Source: Senecio squalidus (lineage: Eukaryota > Streptophyta > Magnoliopsida > Asterales > Asteraceae). Taken from it: DNA of 64,000 nucleotides. Position 1 is the first letter of the stretch. Every line of letters begins with the position of its first letter. The stretch covers positions 5,857,751 to 5,921,750 of the forward strand of contig CAJVGC010000508.1 in assembly GCA_910822075.1 (NCBI GenBank), read 5' to 3'. Of the stretch, positions 31,666-44,596 are shown in pieces. Under the pieces are notes generated by a model. It was not told the origin of the DNA. It ran no database searches and saw only the letters and a list, made by a program, of their open reading frames with translations. A program made the position numbers and the translations under genes.

Positions 31666-34600
31666 TCAAGTATGGCTAATAGATGTAGCATAAGACTGAA
31701 GGAGAGTTAGAGCTTGCTCTGTGATGGCCCGGTTTCTTGCTTGTTGGACCCAATCACCTACTACTTCTGCTGCCTGGCTTCCTTTTAGACCGTTTTCAAG
31801 TGTTTCGGCTGCCTCCAAAAGTTTCCCATCAGCTAAGAAGCTCTCAACTCGATTCATCAGTGACTCGATTCCTTCACCTGATTTACCCGATTCCTTAACC
31901 TGAAAAATCACGGTTAAAAATTCTATAACCTCTTATCAATAGCTACCCTGGCTGTGAGCAGCAACTAATGAATAAAGTTAATGGGGGTTGGATGAGCCTT
32001 ATGAAACTGATGATCTTATTCTTGCGACTTTAAAGTCCTAATAATCATCTTTACTGGTTCGATAAGGTGAAACTGATTAAGATTAACTGATCATATAGGG
32101 GTCATAATACGTTTTAGATATTCAATTTCTTCATAGCTGCGTCAGCAAAAAACTGAATTTTTTAAGATTTATTTTTTTTGGTAAATGACTTATTTTGAGC
32201 TGGTAAATGTCCTCAATGCAGCCGATGGGCATCGAACCTCAGACCCCTCACCGAAATATTAATACTTAATTATCCCTCTTTTTACCCATCTTTTCCTTGA
32301 TAATAATACAATTAGAAATATAATTATTAGAATTCAAATAATCGTTCCAAAAGCCAAACAACTGATTATCTGAATATTACTGGTTAAAATGGCAAAAGCA
32401 TATCCAACTTATGACAAATGATTTATTTGATTATAAGAAAATCCCAGACTTGAACGCACCTTTAGTATGGATGCAAGGTAAGCCAAAGAATGCGCCAAAA
32501 TACCGGCACCACCAGGAGGCATTAGGCTGAAATGCCGCAGAGTCCCTTTTAAGCCATCTAACTGAAAAAAGTAACAATGGTTAGATACAACATAACAATA
32601 TATTTAAACATGATTAGTAACATATCCTTATGTGTATAAAATACAACATAATGATGAAACCCCAATTATCATTCCTACATTTTTGTAACCTACTATTTCG
32701 TCAAATTACATCATATTCAGCTCGATTCCATAGATGTTTGAGGTTGGGTTTTCGTAGTCAAATGCCGTGTTCATGGCGTTGTCATGTCGTCTATAAATGG
32801 TTTGCTCTTTTATGTGTTATGTGTTTGGAGGATTTGATGGAAGGTCATGTCTTTTGGGTTTTGGGTTTTTAACCTTTAGGGGTTTGTCGTTTTAGTCGAC
32901 TCATTGGACTCATGATTTACCTCCAAGCTCAAGATAAACGGTTTCGGGGTTATGACAGTCTGGTTATGGGTTCGTGTGGTAGAGGAACGTGAGCAAGGTT
33001 CGTGGATAAATTCATTTGTGGTTCTTGGTCCACCGTTTTTATGCTTTGATCAGGTGGTTCGTGTTTCGGTTTCATTTAAATTAATATTTTCTTTGTAAAG
33101 GTCAAGTGTCTTAACTAATGTTCTACATCCAACAGTCTCAGCCTCAGACTACTTACATAATGCAAAACTTCACTTTTATCGTGTGAAGTAATTAAAAATA
33201 TCACCGGGCCATCAAAGTTTTGCATGACACTTTTATTTCAGTATCAATGTCACAAGTAAATATGTAAACCCATCTCCTAAATCTGTGTAGTCATGTAGAA
33301 GTTAACTTATGGTTACTCTACGACTTCTCTCATTAGTAGCTTATAAATTCGAATGACATATTCCATTTCCAATGAAAACACCATACGAATGCTTTGATTC
33401 TGAGATAGAACCTGAAAGCATTTTATAAATGAAATCGACAATCAGACAAGGCATATTCACCTACTTTGAGAGGTAACCCAAACTCTAGAAACCTAAAAAT
33501 TGTTTTCAAGGATAAATTCTGCATATTCCTAGTGATTTGCTTCAAACCTATAGGGCTTTACCACTCAAACCCCAAAGTACCAACCAAAAGTGCCCATATT
33601 AACTTCTAGGCTTACACTTGGAATAAACGCGTTAGGGCCTCGGCGAATGTGTTGATCTAACATTTTCTGTTGTTCCATATATGGATATCCCCATCCTTTC
33701 ACCTCTTTGAGAACATGTTTTACCAATAAACCATATGCTAATACCATCTCCCACAAAATGCAAGGAGTCCTGCCTAGTCCAACTAAAATGTTGCGAACTC
33801 TCGTTCACGTTAGTCATAGATACATCGAATCTAGTAGGGCTTAAACAAACAACGATCTATGTCAATGTCATGTCAAGGTGCATCACAGGGGTTTAGTTTG
33901 GTTTCAGGTGATGCATGTTACGAAACTCTGGAATGAGATCTTGGGTCTTTTGTGCATGTAAAACGCTTCACTACCCTAGGGCTTCACAGAGAGATCGTAC
34001 CACATTGAGGGTAATGGCTTGGGACTTTATTTTCAAAATAGTAATTAAGAAGCATACGCTAATTACATGCAAATGCTACATTTTCTTAGAAAGAGGCAAG
34101 TATTGTCGTTACACTAATACATAAATTATGGTCTATACAGTACAAAAGTACTAAACACATAGAAACGCTTACCTTGTGATTCAGCTGCAATATGGTATCC
34201 GTCCCGTTTTTCAGAGTATCTTCAGGAAGAGATGCCATGACCAAACCTAATAGTGAATCATTATCGATTCCATCAATGTAGCTTTTTAGAGCATCTATTT
34301 CTTTCTGTATAGGCAACCCTTTAGACAGAGCATCTTCCAATGCAAGAGCGCCCTGCAAAAGAAAACAAGAATAAACTTTTTTATCTCGAGTAGAAGAGAG
34401 CTATTGAGATGACTATGCATAACTTACATATCTACCCGACATAAAACTCTTCTAGACAGTGGGTATTATAGACGATTTGGCGTTGAGGAATGGGATAACT
34501 CAGAATATTAAATTAAAATAGATGTCAAAGTGACAGAGTGTAGATCACAGAATTCGCATAACTTATCAAGGAATGGTACAAAAGGTAAACTTGAGAATAT

Positions 34601-37600
34601 AAAGGCCTCGAGTTAGCAGCATTCAACTGTTCTACTATTCTTATGTAATGTAAAAGATGATAAATTATTTTGATAGAATTGCTATTTTTAATAATTAGTC
34701 TTGTTGTCTGCTAAAATCGGACAGTTGATTAAGCAAGTCATACTAAAAGCTGAAGGGGAAGCTTACCACCTAGGCACATGCTTAGTCAGCTAATCATATA
34801 TTTTTATAATACTAATCATGGGAAACACGCATAATAAAAATCTTGATAACAAACCAATGCAAGCTTGTGGACAGAATGGCTTTGGCGCGCCTCTTCGGAT
34901 CTTGCATAGAATGCCATGCATAAAGCATTTATCTGCAGAGCAGAAACATAATAGCATTATTTTCCTCATTAAAAAGCCAGTTAAAATAAGTTGCAACAAT
35001 ATATTAATGAACAAATTATAAAACACTACTTATCAACCATTGTACCAGCAGCAACTGTAAAAGCTAAACTTATAGCAAAATACACCTTCCGACAACTTTT
35101 ATAACCAGAATTCTACGAATTTTTTCACAATATCATAAAGTTCAAATTATAAATTTCCAGAAGATATAAAAACTTTAATACCATCTAAAAAACCATTCAA
35201 CTCCAAATTTGCAGCTATGTTAAAAAAGAATAAAAAAAACTCCTTACATTGAGATTTGCCTCCTCCATTCTTTTAATTTGAGATGCTTTCTCACTTGCAA
35301 TTTCTGCAATCAATTCCGCTTTTGCTAGATCCTTCAATTTGTTCAGCTCCAATTCTGCTTCAGACTCCTAAGAATTTCAAGATTAGCAAATTCAATAACT
35401 GATATTTAGATGTTTTAAATCATCGAAATGTACAAAAATAGCAACATACAATCCGTTCAATCTCCATTCTGAACTCCTCTTCGAGCTTCTCCTGAAGTGA
35501 CTTGAGAGCAGCAGCTGCTTTTAGTTTTTCTTTATGCAACTCCTACAACGGAAATAGCAATCTTAAATGTCACGAAAAATCACCATCAAAAGGCGCATAA
35601 TCAGAACAAGTAGAAGGATAAGCTGTATACAACCTTATCCAAAATTGTCTCTCGCTCAGCATACATGAGTTCCCGAGCTCTTGCATCTTTAAGCTCCTTT
35701 TCATATTTCTCCTATAACAATTTCAACCAAATTCAACTCAAAACTTGATCACCCATAAAATGGTATCAAAATGCTACATTATAGTTTTAAGGATATATGT
35801 TCTTGCCTTTATCATCCTCTTCTCTTCAGAAAAAATATGTTCATCGAAATCTGCCTGCCTTTTTTCAGCTGTATGAATGGCTTGCAAGAAATCCAATACT
35901 AATTTTCCATCTTTTGACACGTTAACATCATCATCAGCTACTTCCTTCATTTTCACATCACATGCAATTAGACACTGTTAGTTCCTGAAGGCACAAACTA
36001 CAAATAAAAGAAAGCCACCTAATCGTATGATATTTAACCTTATCTAATAATGAGGATGGAGACGCATTTTGTTCACCCTCGTCTTTTATAAGGTATGCAT
36101 CAAGAAGGGAATTTTCCTCTTTGGTATCATTGCTCGCGGTACTCTGCAAAAAAAAAGAATATCAACCCATAGCTGCAAACAGACTTTACATTCTAGAAAA
36201 GAGCATACCTCTGGCATATTTGAAGAATCTAGCTGCTGAGGTGGCTTAGACATAATCACATTTTCTTCTACAACGGGAATAGAATCTAGCTGCTGAGGTG
36301 GCTCCTCAGACTTCATTACGTTTTCTTCCACAACTGGTATAACCTCATCAGTCTGTATTGAGGTGATCTGAACTCCCTCATCACGTTCTGTAGTAGGCTT
36401 CACGTCTTGGTCTTTCCTGACAAGATCCTCTTGAGTCGTTGCTATTGAATCAATACTTTCCTTATCAGAGGTTGAAATATTTTGGTCAGAAATAGAGGAG
36501 TCGTGTATCGGTAATTGCTGGTGTTGTTCTTCTTCTCTTTTGCTATAATATGGATCAATATCAACGCTTTTTTCACCGTGCTCAACAGTTGGACTTTTAA
36601 TTTCAGAATCTTGAACATTCTGAACATCAGCAACTTGTTCTACAGTTTCACCGTTACGCGAATCTTCACTAACAATCTTTTCCGACTGTTGAGGTTCTTC
36701 TTCTTTGACAGTTGGGATGTTTTGTTCGTTGGTGATAAATTTATCTATGTAACCCGTCTGGTAAGCTGCTACAGTAGCAGCACCTAGGGCTATACTTCCA
36801 ATAAAAACTTTGGACAGATTGCTCTTCCCTGAGGAATCTGGTGGTGTTCCTGATGAACCCGATCCCGGTCCCTTGGGTAAATTTGATTGAGATGCTACAG
36901 AATACTCCTTCCTAAACGAAAGATACAACGGTATCTGCAACAAATGTTTCAACCATGAAGATAGAACAGTATAAGCAACAAATTCACCAAAATGTCCATT
37001 AAAGTATTAAAGCACACAAGCACTTCCAATTCAACCTGACCTGTCCTAGTTTGCATTAATGTATTCATCAAAATGTGCTGTAAAGTATTTGTGCCTATCC
37101 GTCCTAGCTTGCATTAATTAACCCCAAGTTCTCGTTCAATTTGAAAGTCTTATTAAACTAAAGGCAGTTTGGAGAATGTTCATATATTTTGTTCCGGTAA
37201 CTGATAGGAACAAGGATACTACAGGCAAGTCTTGACAGGTGAAGACATACTAAATTCGTTGCCAGAAACCAAATGTGATTATGGGGAAGAGAACTATTGT
37301 ATGCTCTTCGGAAGAGGATTGTTTAGGCCCGCTTAGGCGGTGGATTGCATAAGGATGGACTTAGAAGTTATACTCTTAAACTTTCAGAAAGTCCTCAGGC
37401 TTGAAATCAATGTAACTTGCTTTATTTTTGTTTTTTTACGTACCAATACTAATTTTACCTCCTCTGTAGTTAAATTACCTATCTTGCCCTTTTGAGGAAT
37501 ATGTTTTCTACTCATTTTACTTCTTCACGAATGAAATGATATCCTAATTAATTAAATGAGACCATGTATGATGATATATCTATTCAAAATGTTTTGTTAA

Positions 37601-38170
37601 TTATCAAATCTACGGATTTTGAGAGGTGCCTGTAACTCGTCAATGTTTGTGTTGTTGGATGCTATGAGATAAAAAAAGAAAAATATAAGCAAATTGTTGT
37701 CTTACTGTCAATGATGAACAATGTGTTTCGTTTGCTGTTTCCTAACAAGTTGGTTTTGTAAGTTTACGGTTTACGTTAAACGACATACATATTTCCTATC
37801 CTGTTACTGATATTTACGATTTATTTCCCATTTCAATATAAACAAGCCCTAATTGTCACTATGTACCATACATTAAAAAAAAAGCATAGATAGATATAAG
37901 GAGCATATACCTGTGGCAAAATGGCCGATCGACTACGACGAGACGATATCTCGAAAATAGACCTTCAAATCAAACAAAACAACATTACTACTCATTCAAT
38001 GAACTTTAAATTTTAAGAAAAAATCATAGAAATTAAACATTGATAAAATAAAACCCTAACACTCTGAATCAATTACGGCGAACCTAAAGTAAAAATAATT
38101 TAAAAATTTGATTGATGAATTAAAAGTAATCAGAGATGTAATTGTACCTACGTAGCAGTAGCATCTTCAT
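31666..38170 (-). CDS. MIC60: MICOS subunit MIC60 (mitofilin), complete 12-exon gene
   Basis: Exons (minus): 38170-38148, 37962-37911, 36934-36209, 36143-36039, 35974-35807, 35711-35634, 35542-35450, 35367-35248, 34932-34855, 34352-34173, 32561-32460, 31899-31666. Their lengths sum to 1959 nt (652 aa) with every phase agreeing, close to the size of plant MIC60. The protein has an Arg-rich mitochondrial presequence (MKMLLLRRSIFEISSRRSRS), one membrane helix (KVFIGSIALGAATVAAYQTGY), an acidic linker, a long coiled coil (exons 5-8) and the conserved mitofilin domain ending ARNRAITEQALTLLQSYAT. MIC60 is anchored in the inner membrane and shapes crista junctions; in plants it also affects lipid transfer. 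The intron after exon 5 uses a GC donor (AAAG|GCAAGA). Exon 3 contains a short tandem duplication. Confidence 0.95.
36225..36341 (-). repeat. In-frame tandem duplication in MIC60 exon 3
   Basis: Units of 57 bp (36225-36281) and 60 bp (36282-36341) encode the repeated peptide IPVVEENV..SxPPQQLDS in the acidic linker. It stays in frame and is probably neutral. Confidence 0.85.
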
Positions 38171-41100
38171 CGAGGAAAATTTCTGGAAATCTAACAAGAC
38201 CTCCCTCACCCTGGGTTGTTAACATATACACATTTATTATTGTAATTAGAATTATGTTTATTATGGACGGAGTGTAATACGTAATGTAATTATGTATTGT
38301 AATTGTAAAACGATAAATAATCTTTGATGATTAACGACTGAAATCAAAGAAGTAAATCTATCCAATCCACCTTTATTCGTCATATCATCTTTTGTTATAT
38401 ATTAAAGATTAAATATGATCCATGTAAATTTGTAGACTATTACATATTCGGTCTTAACAAAAGTTTGGACATGTACACGTGGTTTTAGAGTGTTATGAAT
38501 TTAATCCTTTAATCATTAAATTTGTTAAATTATCGTTAAATAGAGGAACCAACTTTATAATTCATGACAAACAACTGAGACTATTTATATGTAATATTGT
38601 TAGTAGGTTTTGGATTTTACACCTTGAAACCTAACATGGATCCCGGTCCCTATCGGCTCCTAGCTCTTGATCGACTCTCGATTTTGAGGATCTCATTATG
38701 TTGTTTGGTACAAGCGGTCTTGTTCATTACCATTGGCATATCTAAAGATTAAAGATGGGATGTTACATATTTCATGTTCATTACATCTATTGTAACGATA
38801 TAAACATTAAGTCTTTATAAAAATCATTAAGGCGACATGATGACAATGATGAGTGGACATTCAAAGCATCGGAGTATGTTGTATAAATCTCACGGTCACA
38901 ACAATGTAAACACACATTGCAATCATATAGAGAAATACATACTCTCTAAAACCTTTTAAGAATAAATATTTGATCACCTTAGTTTTTATTGATATGACTC
39001 GTGCCCATAATGCTCATATTCATTGGTTTAGGTTTAAGCTTGAAAATACTACTATCAAATAAACATTTTTCTATATGTTCCGTTGTTTGTTATGTGATGG
39101 AAAAACATTTTTAGGCCGAGGAGTAACTTCGAGAGTTGGCTATATGTATATGTTAGCACATGAGAGGACACAATTTGGGATCGGTTTTTATCTAGTATAT
39201 TGTGATTCTTTTACCAACTTTGAATATATTTCGAAGTGATCAACCATTTCCAAATATGCGTATCCGACCAATAATTTTTAAGCCTCACCGAGTGTTTGAG
39301 CAACTATTAATGAGCTCAATAAATGGGTTTAATCTTGCTAGACGATTTCTAACTCGTGGAAAATAGGTAGAACATACCAAGCTCTTGGCGAGCCTAAAGT
39401 GACGAAATCGTTTAGTCTAGAGTGACGTAAGATAGCAGATTGTCAAACTCTAGAAGGAAAAATGTGTGTGTAATTGTAATCCTCCTCCCTTGACTATGTT
39501 ACCAAGTTCGTATTTAAAGTGTCAGATGACAGATATGACATAAGTATCTCTATCCATGTCAGAGAGTCAAGAATCAAGACAATGTCTTATTCATAATATG
39601 TGTTTTATTTTTTCAAGTTATTGGGCATTGTATATTTGTGTTTTATTTTTTCGAGTTATTGGGCGAAAAAGGTTAACTTGGTAGCTTATAAATGCATAGT
39701 GTGACTATATGAGTTACTTGTAGTGATTCTATTTCACTACTCTCAGTATGTCAAATTAAATGTTTAGACGTTATGAAATGAATGTTCATTTCTAGAAATA
39801 GTAATCAATTTACTTTGATTTCAATATTTTATGCTTATTCAAAATTTATATCGATCTATAGCCCTTAAAAAGGGTAAAATTCATATTTACATATGACATA
39901 AAAAGGCTTAAATAGATAAGCTTGAAATGGGCTAATTGAAGCTGATGAACTGAATTAGAGTTGGGCCAATGGTCCACTATCAGTTTGGGCCTAGCCTATA
40001 GGTTCGTTATGTTCCTATTTATTATAAAGAAATGTAAATTTTGGACATGTTTTCATAAGCAATAAAAATGAAATAATGATCGTAGTACAAATATCTCATA
40101 ATATAGATTTGTAATACTTATATTGTCTTTACCATGATGAATGAATTCCATTTTTCAAGGCTCGGGGCTGTTTTGACGGGTGTTCATAAAGGCATAACGA
40201 AAAGAACAAGAAACCCATAATTTATAGGGTAACATATACATATTAACACAAAACCATTCGAAAAGTCACCAAAAGGGTGTTTTGATGATAAAATCTCTAG
40301 CTATAATCGTTTTGGGTCAAGCGTGACATGTTTTGACTTGAACCCATGTGGTGATGTGCAGGTAGGACACAACCCGAAGATGAGTTGTATGGTCAACCAA
40401 GAAGCATGTTATCAAGTTAGTTTTGATCAATATGAAAAGAATTTTAAAAAAATGTCATGTTTACAAACAAAACTCTGTCCTTACTTACAACCAGGCAAGT
40501 AGTATCTGTGTTTCATATATTTTTTGTGTATGTAATCGGTTAAGGTCCGGTCCTTATGATAAAATATATGTACGAACCAGTGATCTGCAAGAATTGAAAG
40601 TTTCTCAAGAAGCAACATCATGAATACTTGATCTCATCAAACGATTCAAATCTTACTCTTCGCTTGAACATAGTACCACGGGCCTTTTAATTTCTCTTGT
40701 TTTTTTTTTTTTTTTTTAGTGCAGAAAGGAATTGAAGCGAAGCAAGACGCCTAGGAGTTATGGTTAAGTATCAAGGTAGTCTTATTTTCGAATAAGTAGA
40801 ATATAATATGGATTATGATATAATTTAACATATGTTAAGTCATATCATATCCTCTAGAGCTCGGTATGATCAAAGTATATCGAGTCAGATTTGCTTAATC
40901 AGTTTTAGTTTGGATGATCGATCGATTGGTGTATAGTTAACTAATGTGATTCTCAATCTTGAATCATTCAATTTGTAATTTTTATGCTAAAATATCCAAT
41001 ATACATATACAAAAAATATTATAAAGGCTCAATTATTTGATCTCATTTTATAATGATTTTGTATTTGTTTAAAACTAAACATAATATTGATGTTTTGTTC

Positions 41101-41578
41101 TTGTTTGAAATGTGTATGACAACTCATAATGACCATGTATTGGACAAGTGAGATACCATCCAATCTATATCTTTCCAAAATAAGCAAATTAAAATTCTTG
41201 GCCAGCTACGATATTATTTTTTGGAGGCAATTTTTAATACTTACATATTAACTTTTGTTTTAGAAAACCGAGTTTATGAGCATAATCTGGTCCGCTTGAA
41301 TGTTCGACGGACCATGTTATTTTACGCATATTAAAAATAATTTATTATAGTCGGAATTCAAACCCATATGGCTTCCTTCCACGGCAACAGAGTTAGCCGC
41401 TAGACTATCAAGATATACTAATGGAATAAGAAGTTTCTTTATACATATGTCGTCGTTAAACTTTTCGAAACAACTGGTGTAGACTCTACCGGCTGGTTGA
41501 ACAGGTCGAACAACGTCCAGTCGAGTCAACAACAAACCATGTATTTATTTGTTTTCATAAATTCAAATCGCGCTCAGG
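38171..41578. other. Intergenic region between MIC60 and the FQR1-like gene
   Basis: No complete gene seen. It presumably contains the MIC60 promoter at its left end. There is a short 38-bp direct repeat near 39601-39675 and an exon-like repeat copy near 40.6 kb. Confidence 0.6.
40618..40780 (+). repeat. Diverged third copy of the exon-like segment
   Basis: One frame reads DLIKRFKSYSSLEHS, comparable with DHIQRFKSSYSLK (2.2 kb) and DHIRRFESCSSFE (3.9 kb). A poly-T tract and an acceptor-like GTGCAG follow, as in the other copies. Similarity is limited to this short core, so homology is likely but not certain. Confidence 0.35.
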
Positions 41579-41783
41579 GCCCAAATAAGATCATCAAATT
41601 TAAATAACAAAAATTTAATAAACTTCAATATTACCATATTTATAACGAATCATAACTCAGTTTCTATTTATAGTTAATAGATTCGATACTGATATAGAAT
41701 GTGAGTTATGATTCATTATAAATAAGGTAATAATGATGTTCATTAAATATTTGTTATTTGAATTTGGTTGTTTTATTTGTCGC
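41579..41783. mobile_element. Foldback MITE upstream of the FQR1-like gene
   Basis: About 200 bp forming a long hairpin: CAAATAAGATCATCAAATTT...ATCATAACTCA on the left pairs with TGAGTTATGATTCAT...TTTTATTTG on the right with few mismatches. No coding capacity. Ends near GGGCCC and GTCGCC; the target duplication is unclear. Confidence 0.75.
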
Positions 41784-41992
41784 CTATCAAAATTCCATTT
41801 AAATAATATAAATGTCACAAAAACATTATTTTACAAATTTTGACAATTGAACTAAACAAAACATCAACCAATAACTGCCAGCAAAGAGTCCACAATATCA
41901 AACAATATTCCCCACCACCAATCACTCACAATTTCTAACATTTACTCAATTTTCAAATTCTATGTTTTTTGCACTTTTCATCAGTTCATAAT

Positions 41993-42917
41993 ATGGGCAA
42001 AGGAGCTGGTTGTTTCCCTAGCAAACACAAATCACCACTTATCGAATCCGATCCGAATCCGAATCCGAATCGTCCTCCAATCCCCGAACCGATCACCGAT
42101 GACTCAATTCGTTCCGAAACAACAAACCAAAACACTTCAACACAACCAAGAAAACTAAGAATATTCATAGTATTCTACTCAATGTATGGACACATTGAGA
42201 GTCTAGCAAAAAACATTAAAAAAGGTGTAGACGAAATTGAAGGAGTAGAAGGTGTTTTGCTTCGGGTTAATGAAACGCTTACACCCGAGACTTTGTTGGC
42301 TATGAAAGTGCCTGAGAAAAGTGATGAGATTCCAGTTATATTAGCTGAGGAATTGGTGGAAGCTGATGGGTTCTTGTTTGGGTTTCCAACTAGGTACGGG
42401 TGTATGGCTGCGCAAATGAAGGCGTTTTTTGACTCGACGGGTGGGTTGTGGCGGGAACAGAAGCTTGCTGGAGTACCGGCTGGGTTTTTTGTTAGCACGG
42501 GGACGCAAGGGGGTGGCCAAGAAACCACGGCGTAAGTGTTTTCCTTTGTTGGTTAGTTCATATAAGTTTCGTGTGTTCGTTTTAATATAATTGTCCACCT
42601 TATTTAAAAAAAAAAAAGTAAAACGGATAGTTAAAATATAGTAACTTCGTTCTTTGACCAATTGTTTTAATTGCAGATGGACAGCTATTACACAACTAGC
42701 ACATCATGGAATGTTATATGTTCCAATAGGATATACATTCGGAGCCGGGATGTTCAAAATGGACTCGATTCGAGGAGGTTCTCCTTATGGCGCGGGTACA
42801 TTTTCGGGTGATGGAACAAGAGAACCGAGTAAAACAGAACTTGAACTTGCACAACATCAGGGTAAGTACATGGCCATGATTGTTAAAAGGTTCGAAGTCC
42901 CAGATTCGCAACTTTGA
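41993..42917 (+). CDS. NAD(P)H:quinone oxidoreductase, FQR1-like (WrbA family)
   Basis: Two exons, 41993-42531 and 42677-42917 (donor GGC|GTAAGT, acceptor TTGCAG), 780 nt in all, 259 aa. The start MGKGAGC carries Gly at position 2, a likely N-myristoylation site that could place the protein at the plasma membrane. A low-complexity Asn/Pro linker follows, then the flavodoxin-like fold: FMN phosphate loop FYSMYGHIESLAK, then FPTRYGCMAAQMKAFFDS, then STGTQGGGQETTAWTA, ending before a short tail. It reduces quinones by two electrons using NAD(P)H and FMN, limiting semiquinone radicals. The N-terminal extension matches Arabidopsis FQR1-like 2 rather than FQR1. No defect is seen. Confidence 0.93.
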
Positions 42918-43357
42918 TGAAAAACGATGGAATCGAAATCGACATATTTATTGATTGTATCATATGTGTGTTAATAGTAACGATAATTATTTAATACAGC
43001 CATTTTTTCATGTAATTACATTTATCAATGATTTTTATAAAAAGTGTTAGTATAAAATACTATGTGTATGGTGTATTGAACCACAGATCAAACGTTGAAG
43101 CTTTCGGTCTCGATTTATACCAACTTAACATTACTCGATAACTGTCCGCAAAATGTAGAAATAGAAGGTCAAGTTTTCGGTTCTGCAAATGGTATTCCAA
43201 CAAAGACAATATACGTGTTTATAGCATTCCGATGTACAAAACAAACGCTACCAAAATGAAGCATTCTACTTTCTCCCAAACCAGAAAAAACCAAAACGGA
43301 GATGTTAACTAACTCTATCCTCCTCTATCCGCCTATCCTCCTCTCCGCTTGTTGCTC
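42918..43357. other. 3' flanks of two convergent genes
   Basis: Holds the 3' flank of the FQR1-like gene and the presumed 3' UTR of the Tim17-family gene on the minus strand. Nothing else recognised. Confidence 0.5.
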
Positions 43358-43746
43358 TCAAAGAATCTCCTGAATCAAGTCAAGTAAAAAAAATGTCACA
43401 TCTCATATATTTACCCGTAAAGTTAAAGGAAGAAGTAACACGATTACCTTAAAACATGCACCATTGTAGAGCGCCAACATAACACCAAACACAATTGCTT
43501 CAGTCGGCTTACCAGTAACTATTGACACCATGACTCCTGCTCCAAAACCCGCCACCATACTACAATGATAAACATAAACGATTATTAGAATTTTGTTATC
43601 AAATAATCATAACATGGCTATAAATTGACCGGGGAATTACCTAGTGTGTAAATCGTCCTTGCCCCTGATTTTCTTAACCATACATGTAATCCCCGCATTA
43701 ACTCCACTATAAACAGCAAATTTACGCGCCTCTTTCACACGTCCTC
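43358..43746 (-). pseudogene. Tim17/Tim22/Tim23-family protein, last three exons only
   Basis: Exons (minus): 43746-43641, 43559-43448, 43369-43358, with canonical splice sites and agreeing phases. They encode KFAVYSGVNAGITCMVKKIR, GKDDLHTSMVAGFGAG, then GKPTEAIVFGVMLALYNGAC and a stop after FKEIL. The GxxxG-rich helices and the IRGKDD block are typical of the Tim17/22/23/PMP24 family of membrane import proteins, in plants found in mitochondria, plastids or peroxisomes. The upstream acceptor (TTTCAG|GA) demands earlier exons, but I find none between 43.75 kb and the CCS1 start. It is either a truncated gene copy or a gene whose 5' exons I failed to see. Confidence 0.6.
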
Positions 43747-44596
43747 CTGAAATACGCTTGATATTCAACAAAATAATATCAGTAAGCATTATCAGTTACA
43801 AACTTGCAATCACTTTAAATATTCATAACAGTAAATAAGTAAACCTTAAGATAGGCGATTGGCGATGGAGGAACATTTCAAATTTCCCTTACAAAATATG
43901 AAAACAATTTTTCTCATCTAAACGCGTTTTCATAATTTCACTTGTTTTCACAATTAGAAAAAATCCTTCTAATTATGAAAAAATTCGATTAATCATTACA
44001 TAATCTAAACAAGATATAGAAACCTTAACTAGAGATAATAAGATCTTAATAACATTCCTCGTCTAGGATTAGTTTCTTAAGTAAATATGTAAAAGCCATT
44101 TAGTTGTTAGTTATGTTTTCTTCAAACTTATCGAAAAGAGTGAAAAGAAAACCATTCAAAATTTTGAACAACAGTTTAGATTTCTCGAAATTCTATCTTG
44201 TATCTTAGTGTCTCGGTGTGTTTACGCCAATACCAACATTCTTCGTGGAAAAGGAAAAAGAAAGTTATATGAGTAGTAAGACTTTTGGAAATATTTTTAA
44301 CTTATCAAACTCGAAAAATAATCGATATCTTTAATGTAAGAACAAAATGGATTATTTCATAAAAAAGTATATATATATATATATATATATTTCACTAAAA
44401 ACATATGGTCTTTGATCACTCGGCTTGTCAAGTGGTTATAGCATGCTGCCGTATGATACGTTTTTTTTAACAAACTTTAAACATCAAAATTCGTGTGGCC
44501 ACTAAAAGATCTCCCCGCAAATTTTCAATCAAAAAATCTGTTATCTTGAATAAAACTAACTAAAATTCAATCCATGACTTGAAACCAATTCAAAAA
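43747..44596. other. Spacer with an AT dinucleotide tract
   Basis: No exon recognised. It contains an (AT)n microsatellite near 44369-44389 and the presumed promoter and leader of CCS1. Confidence 0.5.
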
